A DNA stretch of 49,817 bases from Saccoglossus kowalevskii. Taxonomy: Eukaryota > Hemichordata > Enteropneusta > Harrimaniidae. The notes under the pieces were generated by a model. It was not told where the DNA came from, ran no database searches, and saw nothing but the letters and a program-made list of their open reading frames with translations. Each line of letters opens with the position of its first letter. The stretch's first letter is position 1. A program made the position numbers and the translations under genes. Below are positions 1-12,950 of this stretch, one piece after another. The stretch is from positions 1 through 49,817 of the forward strand of contig NW_003134969.1 in the NCBI RefSeq assembly GCF_000003605.2, read 5' to 3'.

Positions 1-926
1 TTCAAATACACTACCACTATGATTGCTTCAAATACACTACCACTATGGTTGCTTCAAATACACTAGCACTATGGTTGCTGAAAATACACTACCACTATGG
101 TTGCTTCAAATACACTCCCACTATGGTTTCTTCAAATGCACTATCTCTATGGTTGCTTCAAAGACACTACCACTATGGTTGCTGAAAATACACCACCAGT
201 ATGGTTGCTTCAAATACACTACCGCTATGGTTGCTTCAAATACACTACCACTATGGTTGCTTCAAATACACTGCCACTATGGTTGTTTCAAATACACTAC
301 CACTCTGGTTGCTTCAAATACACTACCACTATGGTTGCTTCAAATAGACTACCACTTGGGTTGCTTCAAATACACTACCACTGTGGTTGCTGTAAATACA
401 CTACCACTATGGTTGCCTCAAATACACTACCACTGTGGTTGCTTCAAATACACTACCACTTGGGTTGCTTCAAATACACTACCACTATGATTGCTTCAAA
501 TACACTACCACTATGGTTGCTTCAAATACACTGCCACTATGGTTGTTTCAAATACACAACCACTCTGGTTGCTTCAAATACACTACCAATATGGTTGCTT
601 CAAATAGACTACCACTTGGGTTGCTTCAAATACACTACCACTGTGGTTGCTGTAAATACACTACCACTATGGTTGCCTCAAATACACTAACACTGTGGTT
701 GCATCAAATACACTACCACTTGGGTTGCTTCAAATACACTACCACTATGATTGCTTCAAATACACTACCACTATGGTTGCTTCAAATACACTACCACTAT
801 GATTGCTTCAAATGCACTACCACTATGGTTGTTGTAAATACACTACCACTATGGTTGCTTCAAATACACTACCACTATGGTTATTGTAAATACACTACCA
901 CTATGGTTGCTTCAAAACACACTACC
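1..926 (+). repeat. 26-bp satellite array, block 0 (left part cut by window start)
   Basis: About 35 head-to-tail copies of the 26-bp monomer, truncated on the left by the window edge. Positions 1 to about 490 repeat almost exactly the variant order found from about 29806 and again from about 48612 (GCTGAAAATAC, then ACACTCCCAC, then AAATGCACTATCTC). This places the stretch in the segment that normally leads up to a type A module. It holds an internal 260-bp duplication and ends at the junction TTCAAAACACACTACC, immediately before the module at 927. Unlike the other type A approaches it lacks the 34-bp monomer described below. No gene is seen. Confidence 0.97.
271..790 (+). repeat. 260-bp higher-order repeat, two tandem copies
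   Basis: The variant string that begins CTGCCACTATGGTTG at 271 begins again at 531, exactly 260 bp or ten monomers later. The same ordered variants follow in both: ACCACTCTGG, AAATAGAC, CACTTGGGTTGC, CTGTGG, GCTGTAAATAC, GCCTCAAATAC, CACTTGGG and CTATGATTGC. A few substitutions separate the copies (for example ACACTACC against ACACAACC just downstream of the start). The exact ends are uncertain by about one monomer. Confidence 0.85.
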
Positions 927-1019
927 GCAAAATGCACATAATTTAACGTAGCAATGTGAAATTCAGTTCTCGCATAATAAGTGTTGCTAAGTGATTTTCT
1001 TCGTAAATGAGATTACATT

Positions 1020-1033
1020 AACATATGCATGTT
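1020..1033. other. Short inverted repeat conserved in every full module
   Basis: AACAT and ATGTT flank a four-base ATGC loop, within TTAACATATGCATG. A looser outer TTAA on each side extends the symmetry if a two-T bulge is allowed. The same string occurs at the same relative place in all six complete modules, including the diverged B copies (for example 17344-17357). It could be a protein site or a weak hairpin. Conservation alone cannot tell function from recent common descent. Confidence 0.4.
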
Positions 1034-1067
1034 TTAAGTTAATACTATTTTGTCAATGCGATCATGG

Positions 1068-1075
1068 TATAAGGG
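1068..1075 (+). promoter_or_regulatory. TATA-like motif in the module (speculative)
   Basis: TATAAGGG lies in ATCATGGTATAAGGGC and is unchanged in all six full modules. If the satellite is transcribed, the module is the only non-repetitive place for a promoter upstream of each block. The match is only TATA-like and no initiator or other element could be assigned, so this is a weak candidate. Confidence 0.15.
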
Positions 1076-2599
1076 CTAATCAACGTAAACATTTGATGCT
1101 TAATATCTCATCTATAGTGCGATTTGATTGCAGCCTTCGCGACATTTTACGAGTTGTGCATTGACATACTCATTCGTTACACATAAAATAATGATTAGTA
1201 AAGTAATTGCAATACAATAATACAATACTGGTAAAAACAAATAATAATAGTGGATAGGAAAAGTTGCTTCAAATACACTGTCTCTATGGTTGCTTTAAAT
1301 ACACTACCACTATGGTTGCTTTAAATACACTACCACTATGGTTGCTTCAAATACACTACCACTATAGTTGCTGTCAATGCACTACCACTATAGTTGCTTC
1401 AAATACACAACCACTGTGGTTTATTCAAATACACTACCAATATGGTTGCTTCAAATACACTACCACTATGGTTGCTTCAAATACACTAGCACTATGGTTG
1501 CTTCAAATACACTACCACTATGGTTGCTTCAAATACACTACCACTATGGTTGCTTCAAATGCACTATCTCTATGGTTGCTTCAAATACACTACCACCATG
1601 GTTTTTTCAAATACACTATCTCTATGGTTGCTTTAAATACACTACCACTATGGTTGCTGTAAATACACTACCACTATGGTTGCTTCAAATACACTACCAC
1701 TATGGTTGCTGTCAATGCACTACCACTATAGTTGCTTCAAATACACTACCACTATGATTGTTTCAAATACACTACCATTATGGTTGCTGTCAATGCACTA
1801 CCACTATGGTTGCTTCAAATACATGACCACTATGGTTGCTTCAAATACACAACCACTATGGTTGCTTCAAATACACTACCACTATAGTTGCTTCAAATAC
1901 ACTACCACTATGGTTGCTTCAAATACATTACCTCTATGGTTGCTTCAAATGCACTACCACTATGTTTGTTTCAAATAAACTACCACTATTGTTGCTTCAA
2001 ATACACTACCACCATGGTTGCTTCAAATACACTATCTCTATGGTTGCTTTAAATACACTACCACTATGGTTGCTGTCAATGCACTACCACTATAGTTGCT
2101 TGAAATACACTACCACTATGGTTGCTTCAAATACATGACCCCTATGGTTGCTTCAAATACACAACCACTATGGTTGCTTCAAATACACTATCTCTATGGT
2201 TGCTTCAAACACACTTCCACTATGGTTGCTGTAAATACACTACCACTATGGTTGCTTCATATAGACTACCACTTGGGTTGCTTCAAATACACTACCACTG
2301 TGGTTGCTTTAAATACACTACCACTATGGTTGCTTCAACTACACTAACACTATGGTTGCTGTAAATACACTACCATTATGGTTGCTTCAAATACATTACC
2401 ACTGTGGTTACTTCAATTACACTGCCAATATGGTTGCTGTAAATACACTACCACTTGGAGTGCTTCAAATACACTACCACTACGGTTGCTTCAAATACAC
2501 TACCACTATGGTTGCTTCATATAGACTACCACTTGGATTGCTTCAAATACACTACCACTACGGTTGCTTCAAATACACTACCACTATGGTTGCTTCAAA

Positions 2600-3845
2600 T
2601 ACACTACAACTGTGGTTGCTTTAAATACACTAACACTATGGTTGCTTCAAATACACTACCGCTATGGTTGCGTCAAATACACTAGCACTTGGGTTGCTTC
2701 AAATACACTACCACTGTGGTTGTTTCAAATACACTACCACTATGGTCGCTTCAAATACACTACCACTATGGTTGCTTCAAATACACTACCACTATGGTTG
2801 TTTCAAGTCCATTACCACTATGGTTGCTTCAAATACACTACCACTATGGTTGTTTCAAATAAACTACCACTATGGTTGCTTCAAATACACTACCACCATG
2901 GTTGCTTCAAATACACTATCTTTATGGTTGCTTTAAATACACTACCACTATGGTTGCTGTAAATACACTACCACTATGGTTGCTTCACATACACTACCAC
3001 TATGGTTGCTGTCAATGCACTACCACTATAGTTGATTCAAATACACTACCACTATGGTTGTTTCAAATACACTACCACTATGGTTGCTTCAAATACATGA
3101 CCACTATGGTTGATTCAAATACACAACCACTATGGTTGCTTCAAATACACTATCTCTATGGTTGCTTCAAACACACTTCCACTATGGTTGCTGTAAATAC
3201 ACTACCACTATGGTTGCTTCAAATAGACTACCACTTGGGTTGCTTCAAATACACTACAACTGTGGTTGCTTTAAATACACTAACACTATGGTTGCTTCAA
3301 ATACACTACCGCTATGGTTGCGTCAAATACACTAGCACTTGGGTTGCTTCAAATACACTACCACTGTGGTTGTTTCAAATACACTACCACTATGGTCGCT
3401 TCAAATACACTACCACTATGGTTGCTTCAAATACACTACCACTATGGTTGTTTCAAGTCCATTACCACTATGGTTGCTTCAAATACACTACCACTATGGT
3501 TGTTTCAAATAAACTACCACTATGGTTGCTTCAAATACACTACCACCATGGTTGCTTCAAATACACTATCTTTATGGTTGCTTTAAATACACTACCACTA
3601 TGGTTGCTATAAATACACTACCACTATGGTTGCTTCACATACACTACCACTATGGTTGCTGTCAATGCACTACCACTATAGTTGATTCAAATACACTACC
3701 ACTATGGTTGTTTCAAATACACTACCACTATGGTTGCTTCAAATACATGACCACTATGGTTGATTCAAATACACAACCACTATGGTTGCTTCAAATACAC
3801 TATCTCTATGGTTGCTTCAAACACACTTCCACTATGGTTGCTTCA
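2600..3845 (+). repeat. 650-bp higher-order repeat, two tandem copies
   Basis: The rare variant CTACAACTGTGG occurs near 2604 and 3254, exactly 650 bp or 25 monomers apart. It is followed in both by the same order: ACTAACAC, ACCGCTATGG, GCGTCAAATAC, CTAGCACTTGGG, GGTCGC, TTCAAGTCCATT, AAATAAAC, CCACCATGG and TATCTTTATGG. The two copies are nearly identical until about 3190/3840, where GCTGTAAATAC in copy 1 is GCTTCAAATAC in copy 2. Confidence 0.88.
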
Positions 3846-4209
3846 AATACACTACCACTATGGTTGCTTCAAATACACTACCACTATGGTTGCTTCAAAT
3901 ACACTACCACTATGGTTGTTGTAATCACACTACGACTATGGGTGATTCAAATACACTACCACTATGGTTGCTTTAAATACACTATCACTATGGTTGCTTC
4001 AAATACACTACCACTATGGTTGTTGTAATTACACTACTACTATGGTTGATTCATATAGACTACCACTTGGGTTGCTTCAAATACACTACCACTATGGTTG
4101 CTTCAACTACACTAACACTATGGTTGCTGTAAATACACTACCACATGGATTGCTTCAAATACACTACCACTACGGTTGCTTCAAATACACTACCACTATG
4201 GTTGCTTCA

Positions 4210-5800
4210 AATACACTACCACTTGGGTTGCTTCAAATACACTACCACTGTGGTTGTTTCAAATACACTACCACTATGGTCGCTTCAAATACACTACCAC
4301 TATGGTTGCTTCAAATACACTATCACTATGGTTGTTTCAAGTCCATTACCACTATGGTTGCTTCAAATACACTACCACTATGGTTGTTTCAAATAAACTA
4401 CCACTATGGTTGCTTCAAATACACTACCACCATGGTTGCTTCAAATACACTATCTTTATGGTTGCTTTAAATACACTACCACTATGGTTGCTGTAAATAC
4501 ACTACTACTATGGTTGATTCACATACACTACCACTATGGTTGCTGTCAATGCACTACCACTATAGTTGCTTCAAATACACTACCACTATGTTTGTTTCAA
4601 ATACACTACCACTATGGTTGCTTCAAATACATGACCACTATGGTTGCTTCAAATACACAACCACTATGGTTGCTTCAAATACACTATCTCTATGGTTGCT
4701 TCAAACATACTTCCACTATGGTTGCTGTAAATACACTACCACTATGGTTGCTTCAAATAGACTACCACTTGGGTTGCTTCAAATACACTACCACTGTGGT
4801 TGCTTTAAATACACTACCACTATGGTTGCTTCAAAGACACTACCACTATGGTTGCTTCAAATACACTACCACTTGGGTTGCTTCAAATACACTACCACTG
4901 TGGTTACTTCAATTACACTGCCACTATGGTTGCTGTAAATACACTACCACTTGGATTGCTTCAAATACACTACCACTACGGTTGCTTCAAATACACTACC
5001 ACTATGGTTGCTTCAAATACACTACCACTTGGGTTGCTTCAAATACACTACCACTGTGGTTGCTTTAAATACACTAACACTATGGTTGCTTCAAATACAC
5101 TACCGCTATGGTTGCGTCAAATACACTACCACTTGGGTTGCTTAAAATACACTACCACTGTGGTTGTTTCAAATACACTACCACTATGGTCGCTTCAAAT
5201 ACACTACCACTATGGTTGCTTCAAATACACTATCACTATGGTTGTTTCAAGTCCATTACCACTATGGTTGCTTCAAATACACTACCACTATGGTTGTTTC
5301 AAATAAACTACCACTATGGTTGCTTCAAATACACTACCACCATGGTTGCTTCAAATACACTATCTTTATGGTTGCTTTAAATACACTACCACTATGGTTG
5401 CTGTAAATACACTACTACTATGGTTGATTCACATACACTACCACTATGGTTGCTGTCAATGCACTACCACTATAGTTGCTTCAAATACACTACCACTATG
5501 TTTGTTTCAAATACACTACCACTATGGTTGCTTCAAATACATGACCACTATGGTTGCTTCAAATACACAACCACTATGGTTGCTTCAAATACACTATCTC
5601 TATGGTTGCTTCAAACATACTTCCACTATGGTTGCTGTAAATACACTACCACTATGGTTGCTTCAAATAGACTACCACTTGGGTTGCTTCAAATACACTA
5701 CCACTGTGGTTGCTTTAAATACACTACCACTATGGTTGCTTCAAAGACACTACCACTATGGTTGCTTCAAATACACTACCACTTGGGTTGCTTCAAATAC
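4210..5800 (+). repeat. 910-bp higher-order repeat, two copies
   Basis: Variant order from about 4210 recurs from about 5120, an offset of 910 bp or 35 monomers: CACTTGGG, CTGTGGTTGTTTC, GGTCGC, CTATCAC, TTCAAGTCC, AAATAAAC, CCACCATGG, TATCTTTATGG, CTACTACTATGG, TTCACATAC, GCTGTCAATGC, CTATGTTTG, ACATGACC and AAACATACTTCC. The copies part near 4890/5800. Copy 2 carries GCTTAAAATAC where copy 1 has GCTTCAAATAC. Related sequence at 3.5 kb lies 884 bp (34 monomers) before copy 1. Confidence 0.87.
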
Positions 5801-5934
5801 ACTATCACTATGGTTGCTTCAAATACACTACCTCTATGGTCGCTTCAAATACACTACCGCTATGGTTACTTCAAATACACTACCACTATGGTTGTTTCAA
5901 GTACATTACCACTATGGTTGCTTCAAATACACGA

Positions 5935-7036
5935 ACACCATGGTTTCTTCAAATACACTATCTCTATGGTTGCTTTAAATACACTACCACTATGGTTGCT
6001 GTAAATACACTACCACTATGGTTGCTTCAAATACACTACCACTATGGTTGCTGTCAATGCACTACCACTATAGTTGCTTCAAATACACTACCACTATGAT
6101 TGTTTCAAATACACTACCATTATGGTTGCTGTCAATGCACTACCACTATGGTTGCTTCAAATACATGACCACTATGGTTGCTTCAAATACACAACCACTA
6201 TGGTTGCTTCAAATACACTACCACTATAGTTGCTTCAAATACACTACCACTATGGTTGCTTCAAATACACTACCACTATGGTTGCTGTCAATGCACTACC
6301 ACTATGGTTGCTTCAAATACATGACCACTATGGTTGCTTCAAATACACAACAACTATGGTTGCTTCAAATACACTATCTCTATAGTTGCTTCAAACACAC
6401 TTCCACTATGGTTGCTGTAAATACACTATCACTATGGTTGCTTCAAATAGACTACCACTTGGGTTGCTTCAAATACACTACCACTGTGGTTGCTTTAAAT
6501 ACACTACCACTATGGTTGCTTCAAATACACTACCACTATGGTTGCTTCAAATACACTACCACTTGGGTTGCTTCAAATACAATATCACTATGGTTGCTTC
6601 AAATACACTACCTCTATGGTCGCTTCAAATACACTACCACTATGGTTGCTTCAAATACACTACCACTATGGTTGCTTCAAATACACTACCACTATGGTTG
6701 TTTCAAATAAACTACCACTATGGTTGCTTCAAATACACTACCACCATGTTTTTTTCAAATACACTATATCTATGGTTGCTTTAAATACACTACCACTATG
6801 GTTGCTGTAAATACACTACCACTACGGTTGCTTCAAATACACTACCACTATGGTTGCTGTCAATGCACTACCACTATAGTTGCTTCAAATACACTACCAC
6901 TATGATTGTTTCAAATACACTACCATTATGGTTGCTGTCAATGCACTACCACTATGGTTGCTTCAAATACATGACCACTATGGTTGCTTCAAATACACAA
7001 CCACTATGGTTGCTTCAAATACACTACCACTATAGT
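5935..7036 (+). repeat. 806-bp-spaced higher-order repeat
   Basis: The segment with the paired variant GCTGTCAATGC, CTATAGTTGC, CTATGATTG, CCATTATGG, ACATGACC and ACACAACC occurs around 6018-6230 and again around 6824-7036, 806 bp (31 monomers) apart. Related copies are at 1676, 13137 and 19723. The interval between holds a third, partial repetition of the GTCAATGC and ACATGACC variants near 6290-6350. Confidence 0.78.
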
Positions 7037-7425
7037 TGCTTCAAATACACTACCACTATGGTTGCTGTAAATACACTACCACTCTGGTTGATTCAAATAC
7101 ACTACCACTATGGTTGCTGTCAATGCACTACCACTATAGTTGCTTCAAATACACTACCACTATGGTTGTTTCAAATACACAACCACTATGGTTGCTTCAA
7201 ACACACTATCTCTGTGGTTGCTTCAAACACACTTCCACTATGGTTGTTGTAAATACACTACCACTATGGTTGCTTCATATAGACTACCACTTGGGTTGCT
7301 TCAAATACACTACCACTATGATTGCTTCAAATACACTACCACTATGGTTGCTTCAAATACACTAGCACTATGGTTGCTTCAAATACACTACCACTATGGT
7401 TGCTTCAAATACACTACCACTATGG

Positions 7426-7735
7426 TTGTTGAAATACACTACCACTATGGTTGCTTCAAATACACTACCACTATGGTTGCTTCAACTACACTACCACTAT
7501 GGTTGCTTCAAATACACTACCACTATGGTTGCTTCAAATACCCTACCACTATGGTTGCTTCAAATACACTACCACTATGGTTGCTTCAAATACACTACCA
7601 CTATGGTTGTTGAAATACACTACCACTATGGTTGCTTCAAATACACTACCACTATGGTTGCTTCAACTACACTACCACTATGGTTGCTTCAAATACACTA
7701 CCACTATGGTTGCTTCAAATACCCTACCACTAAGG
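7426..7735 (+). repeat. 181-bp higher-order repeat containing a 25-bp monomer
   Basis: A one-base-short monomer (GGTTGTTGAAATACAC instead of GGTTGCTTCAAATACAC) recurs 181 bp apart, at about 7426 and 7607. This equals six 26-bp units plus one 25-bp unit. Each is followed by GCTTCAACTAC and AAATACCCTACC variants. The same 181-bp cassette is found at 16498/16679, 39730/39911 and 44822/45003. The series here breaks at CCACTAAGGTTTC near 7730, also seen at about 45125. Confidence 0.88.
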
Positions 7736-9117
7736 TTTCTTCAAATACATGACCCCTATGGTTGCTTCAAATACACAACCACTATGGTTGCTTCAAATAC
7801 ACTATCTCTATGGTTGCTTCAAACACACTTCCACTATGGTTGCTGTAAATACACTACCACTATGGTTGCTTCAAATACACTACCACTATGGTTGCTTCAA
7901 ATAAACTACCACTGTGGTTGCTGTAAATACACTACCACTATGGTTGCTTCAAATACACTACTACTATGGTTGCTGTAAATACACTACCACTATGGTTGCT
8001 TCATATAGACTACCACTTGGGTTGCTTCAAATACACTACCACTGTGGTTGCTTTAAATACACTACCATTATGGTTGCTTCAAATACACTACCACTGTGGT
8101 TACTTCAATTACACTGCCACTATGGTTGCTGTAAATACACTACCACTTAGATTGCTTCAAATACACTACCACTACGGTTGCTTCAAATACACTTCCACTA
8201 TGGTTGCTTCAAATAGACTACCACTTGGGTTGCTTCAAATACACTACCACTATGGTTGCTTCAAATACACTACCGCTATGGTTGCGTCAAATACACTACC
8301 ACTTGGGTTGCTTCAAATACACTACCACTGTGGTTGTTTCAAATATACTACCACTATGGTCGCTTCAAATACATTACCACTATGGTTGCTTCAAATACAC
8401 TACCACTATGGTTGTTTCAAGTACATTACCACTATGGTTGCTTCATTTACACTACCACTATGGTTGTTTCAAATAAACTACCACTATGGTTGCTTCAAAT
8501 ACATTACCACCATGGTTGCTTCAAATACACTATCTCTATGGTTGTTTCAAATACACTACCACTATGATTGCTTCAAATACACTACCACCATGGTTGCTTC
8601 AAATGCACTATCTCTATGGTTGTTTCAAATACACTACCACTATGATTGCTTCAAATACATTACCACTATGGTTGCTTCAAATACACTGCCACTATGGTTG
8701 TTTCAAATACACAACCACTCTGGTTGCTTCAACTACACTACCACTATGGTTGCTTCAAATACACTACCACTTGGGTTGCTTCAAATACACTACCACTGTG
8801 GTTGCTGTAAATACACTACCACTATGGTTGCCTCAAATACACTAACACTGTGGTTGCTTCAAATACACTACCACTTGGGTTGCTTCAAATACACTACCAC
8901 TATGATTGCTTCAAATACACTACCACTATGGTTGCTTCAAATACACTAGCACTATGGTTGCTGAAAATACACTACCACTATGGTTGCTTCAAATACACTC
9001 CCACTATGGTTGCTTCAAATGCACTATCTCTATGGTTGCTTCAAATACACTACCACTATGGTTGCTTCAAATACACTACCACTATGGTTGCTGAAAATAC
9101 ACTACCAGTATGGTTGC

Positions 9118-9273
9118 TTCAAATACACTACCACTATGGTTGCTTCAAATACACTACCACTATGGTTGCTTCAAATACACTACCACTATGGTTGCTTCAA
9201 ATACACTACCACTATGGTTGCTTCAAATACACTACCACTATGGTTGCTTCAAATACACTACCACTATGGTTGC
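9118..9273 (+). repeat. Homogeneous tract: six identical consensus monomers
   Basis: Six consecutive 26-bp units without a single difference, the reference for the consensus monomer. The tract is entered from a unit carrying ACCAGTATGG and left through GCTGTAAATGC followed by CTACGGTTGC. Very similar homogeneous runs with the same exit units lie near 13585, 14003, 18118, 25526, 25959, 41107, 41889 and 46529. Confidence 0.95.
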
Positions 9274-10237
9274 TGTAAATGCACTACCACTACGGTTGCT
9301 TCAAATACACTACCACTATGGTTGCTGTAAATACACTACCACTATGGTTGCTTCAAATACACTACTACTATGGTTGCTGTAAATACACTACCTCTATGGT
9401 CGCTTCAAATACACTACCACTATGGTTGATTCAATACACTACCACTATGGTTGCTTCAAATAGACTAACACTTGGGTTGCTTCAATACACTACCACTGTG
9501 GTTGCTTTAAATACACTACCACTATGGTTGCTTCAAATACACTACAACTATGGGTTGCTTCAAATAGACTACCACTTGGGTTGCTTCAAATACACTACCA
9601 CTGTGGTTGCTCTCAATGCACTACCACTATAGTTGCTGTAAATACACTACCACTATGGTTGCTGTAAATACACTACCACTATGGTTGCTTCAAATACACT
9701 ACCACTATGGTTGCTGTCAATGCACTACCACTATAGTTGCTTAAATACACTACCACTATGATTGTTTCAAATACACTACCATTATGGTTGCTGTCAATGC
9801 ACTACCACTGTGGTTGCTGTAAATACACTACCACTATGGTTGCCTCAAATACACTACCACTGTGGTTGCTTCAAATACACTACCACTTGGGTTGCATCAA
9901 ATACACTACCACTATGATTGCTTCAAATACACTACCACTATGGTTGCTTCAACTACACTACCACTATGGTTGCTTCAAATACACTACCACTATGGTTGCT
10001 TCAAATACCCTACCACTATGGTTGCTTCAAATACACTACCACTATGGTTGCTTCAAATACACTACCACTATGGTTGTTGAAATACACTACCACTATGGTT
10101 GCTTCAAATACACTACCACTATGGTTGCTTCAACTACACTACCACTATGGTTGCTTCAAATACACTACCACTATGGTTGCTTCAAATACCCTACCACTAT
10201 GGTTGCTTCAAATACACTACCACTATGGTTGCTGTAA

Positions 10238-11010
10238 ATGCACTACCACTACGGTTGCTTCAAATACACTACCACTATGGTTGCTGTAAATACACTACCA
10301 ATATGGTTGCTTCAAATACACTACTACTATGGTTGCTGTAAATACACTACCTCTATGGTCGCTTCAAATACACTACCACTATGGTTGATTCAAATACACT
10401 ACCACTATGGTTGCTTCAAATAGACTACCACTTGGGTTGCTTCAAATACACTACCACTGTGGTTGCTTTAAATACACTACCACTATGGTTGCTTCAAATA
10501 CACTACCACTATGGTTGCTTCAAATACACTACCACTTGGGTTGCTTCAAATACACTACCACTGTGGTTACTTCAAATACACTACTACTATGGTCGCTTCA
10601 AATACACTACCACTATGGTTGCTGTAAATGCACTACCACTACGGTTGCTTCAAATACGCTACCACTATGGTTGCTGTAAATACACTACCACTATGGTTGC
10701 TTCAAATACACTACTACTATGGTTGCTGTAAATACACTACCTCTATGGTCGCTTCGAATAAACTACCACTATGGTTGATTCAAATACACTACCACTATGG
10801 TTGCTTCAAATAGACTACCACTTGGGTTGCTTCAAATACACTACCACTGTGGTTGCTTTACATACACTACCACTATGGTTGCTTCAAATACACTACCACT
10901 ATGGTTGCTTCAAATACAATACCACTATGGTTGCTTCAAATACACTACCACTTGGGTTGCTTCAAATACACTACCACTGCGGTTACTTCAAATACACTAC
11001 TAATATGGTC
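10238..11010 (+). repeat. 390-bp higher-order repeat, two tandem copies
   Basis: The start GCTGTAAATGC then CTACGG recurs at an offset of 390 bp (15 monomers; 10238 and 10628). Both copies contain CTACTACTATGG, ACCTCTATGG, GGTCGC, GATTCAAATAC, AAATAGAC, CACTTGGG, CTGTGG and GCTTTAAATAC in order. Copy 2 adds private changes: ATACGCTACC, TTCGAATAAAC and TTTACATAC. Confidence 0.85.
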
Positions 11011-11089
11011 GCTTCAAATACACTACCACTATGGTTGCTTCAAATACACTACCACTATGGTTGTTTCAAGTACATTACCACTGTGGTTG

Positions 11090-12950
11090 CTGTAAATACA
11101 CTACCACTATGGTTGCTTCAAATACACTACTACTATGGTTGCTGTAAATACACTACCACTATGGTTGCTTCATATAGACTACCACTTGGGTTGCTTCAAA
11201 TACACTACCACTGTGGTTGCTTTAAATACACTACCATTATGGTTGCTTCAAATACACTACCACTGTGGTTACTTCAATTACACTGCCACTATGGTTGCTG
11301 TAAATACACTACCACTTAGATTGCTTCAAATACACTACCACTACGGTTGCTTCAAATACACTACCACTATGGTTGCTTCAAATAGACTACCACTTGGGTT
11401 GCTTCAAATACACTACCACTATGGTTGCTTCAAATACACTACCGCTATGGTTGCGTCAAATACACTACCACTTGGGTTGCTTCAAATACACTACCACTGT
11501 GGTTGTTTCAAATATACTACCACTATGGTCGCTTCAAATACACTACCACTATGGTTGCTTCAAATACACTACCACTATGGTTGTTTCAAGTACATTACCA
11601 CTATGGTTGCTTCATATACACTACCACTATGGTTGTTTCAAATAAACTACCACTATGGTTGCTTCAAATACACTACCACCATGGTTGCTTCAAATACACT
11701 ATCTCTATGGTTGCTTTAAATACACTACCACTATGGTTGCTGTAAATACACTACCACTCTGGTTGCTACAAATACACTACCACTATGGTTGCTGTCAATG
11801 CACTACCACTATAGTTGCTTCAAATACACTACCTCTATGGTCGCTTCAAATACACTACCACTATGGTTGTTTCAAATACACTACCACTCTTGTCGCTTCA
11901 AATACACTACCACTATGGTTGCTTCAACTACACTACCACTATGGTTGCTTCAAATACACTACCACTATGGTTGCTTCAAATACCCTACCACTATGGTTTC
12001 TTCAAATACATGACCCCTATGGTTGCTTCAAATACACAACCACTATGGTTGCTTCAAATACACTATCTCTATGGTTGCTTCAAACACACTTCCACTGTGG
12101 TTGCTGTAAATACACTACCACTATGGTTGCTTCAAATACACTACCACTATGGTTGCTTCAAATAAACTACCACTGTGGTTGCTGTAAATACACTACCACT
12201 ATGGTTGCTTCAAATACATTACTACTATGGTTGCTGTAAATACACTACCACTATGGTTGCTACATATAGACTACCACTTGGGTTGCTTCAAATACACTAC
12301 CACTGTGGTTGCTTTAAATACACTACCATTATGGTTGCTTCAAATACACTACCACTGTGGTTACTTCAATTACACTGCCACTATGGTTGCTGTAAATACA
12401 CTACCACTTAGATTGCTTCAAATACACTACCACTACGGTTGCTTCAAATACACTACCACTATGGTTGCTTCAAATAGACTACCACTTGGGTTGCTTCAAA
12501 TACACTACCACTATGGTTGCTTCAAATACACTACCGCTATGGTTGCGTCAAATACACTACCACTTGGGTTGCTTCAAATACACTACCACTGTGGTTGTTT
12601 CAAATATACTACCACTATGGTCGCTTCAAATACACTACCACTATGGTTGCTTCAAATACACTACCACTATGGTTGTTTCAAGTACATTACCACTATGGTT
12701 GCTTCATATACACTACCACTATGGTTGTTTCAAATAAACTACCACTATGGTTGCTTCAAATACACTACCACCATGGTTGCTTCAAATACACTATCTCTAT
12801 GGTTGCTTTAAATACACTACCACTATGGTTGCTGTAAATACACTACCACTCTGGTTGCTACAAATACACTACCACTATGGTTGCTGTCAATGCACTACCA
12901 CTATAGTTGCTTCAAATACACTACCTCTATGGTCGCTTCAAATACACTAC
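11090..12950 (+). repeat. 1,092-bp higher-order repeat, two tandem copies
   Basis: About 770 bp starting near 11090 is repeated almost without change from about 12182, 1,092 bp or 42 monomers later. Shared ordered variants are CATATAGAC, CACTTGGG, CTGTGG, CCATTATGG, TTACTTCAATTAC, CTTAGATTGC, ACCGCTATGG, GCGTCAAATAC, AAATATAC, GTTTCAAGTAC, CCACCATGG, CTCTGGTTGCTAC and GCTGTCAATGC. Further copies are at 7966, 30966, 32681, 44094 and 45362, so this is one of the most widespread higher-order units in the window. Confidence 0.88.

Larger units (their letters stand above)
927..1262 (+). repeat. 336-bp interspersed module, copy 1, subfamily A
   Basis: Non-repetitive AT-rich sequence between array blocks, about 30% G+C over the 300 bases counted. 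It starts GCAAAATGCACATAATTTAA and ends GTGGATAGGAAAA; the array resumes at GTTGC. Relative to a monomer it replaces the six bases between CTACC and GTTGC. Visible internal features are an inverted repeat (AACAT, ATGC loop, ATGTT at 1020-1033), a TATA-like TATAAGGG at 1068-1075, a CpG-containing CCTTCGCGAC and an A-rich right end. No ORF of useful length, terminal inverted repeat or target-site duplication was seen. It differs from copy 5 by one base and from copy 2 by two. Function unknown. Confidence 0.92.

Noticed and set aside
927-1262. The 336-bp module as an inserted transposon, SINE or Helitron-type element.
   Set aside because: All copies share one orientation and one junction in the monomer. 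No terminal inverted repeats, target-site duplications, poly-A tail or Helitron-like 3' end were recognised. A very old single insertion later amplified with the array remains possible.
7966-8949. Long plus-strand ORF (327 codons) and hundreds of similar ones, apparently a 26-residue repeat protein.
   Set aside because: The monomer lacks stops in every plus frame and 26 is not a multiple of 3, so long frames arise automatically and overlap in all three phases. Frequent homogenised variants (GCTGTAAATAC, GCTTTAAATAC, AAATAGAC, AAATAAAC, CTATAGTTG, CTATGATTG, ACATGACC) add stops in every phase. No signal of codon-level selection, splice pattern or unique domain is visible.
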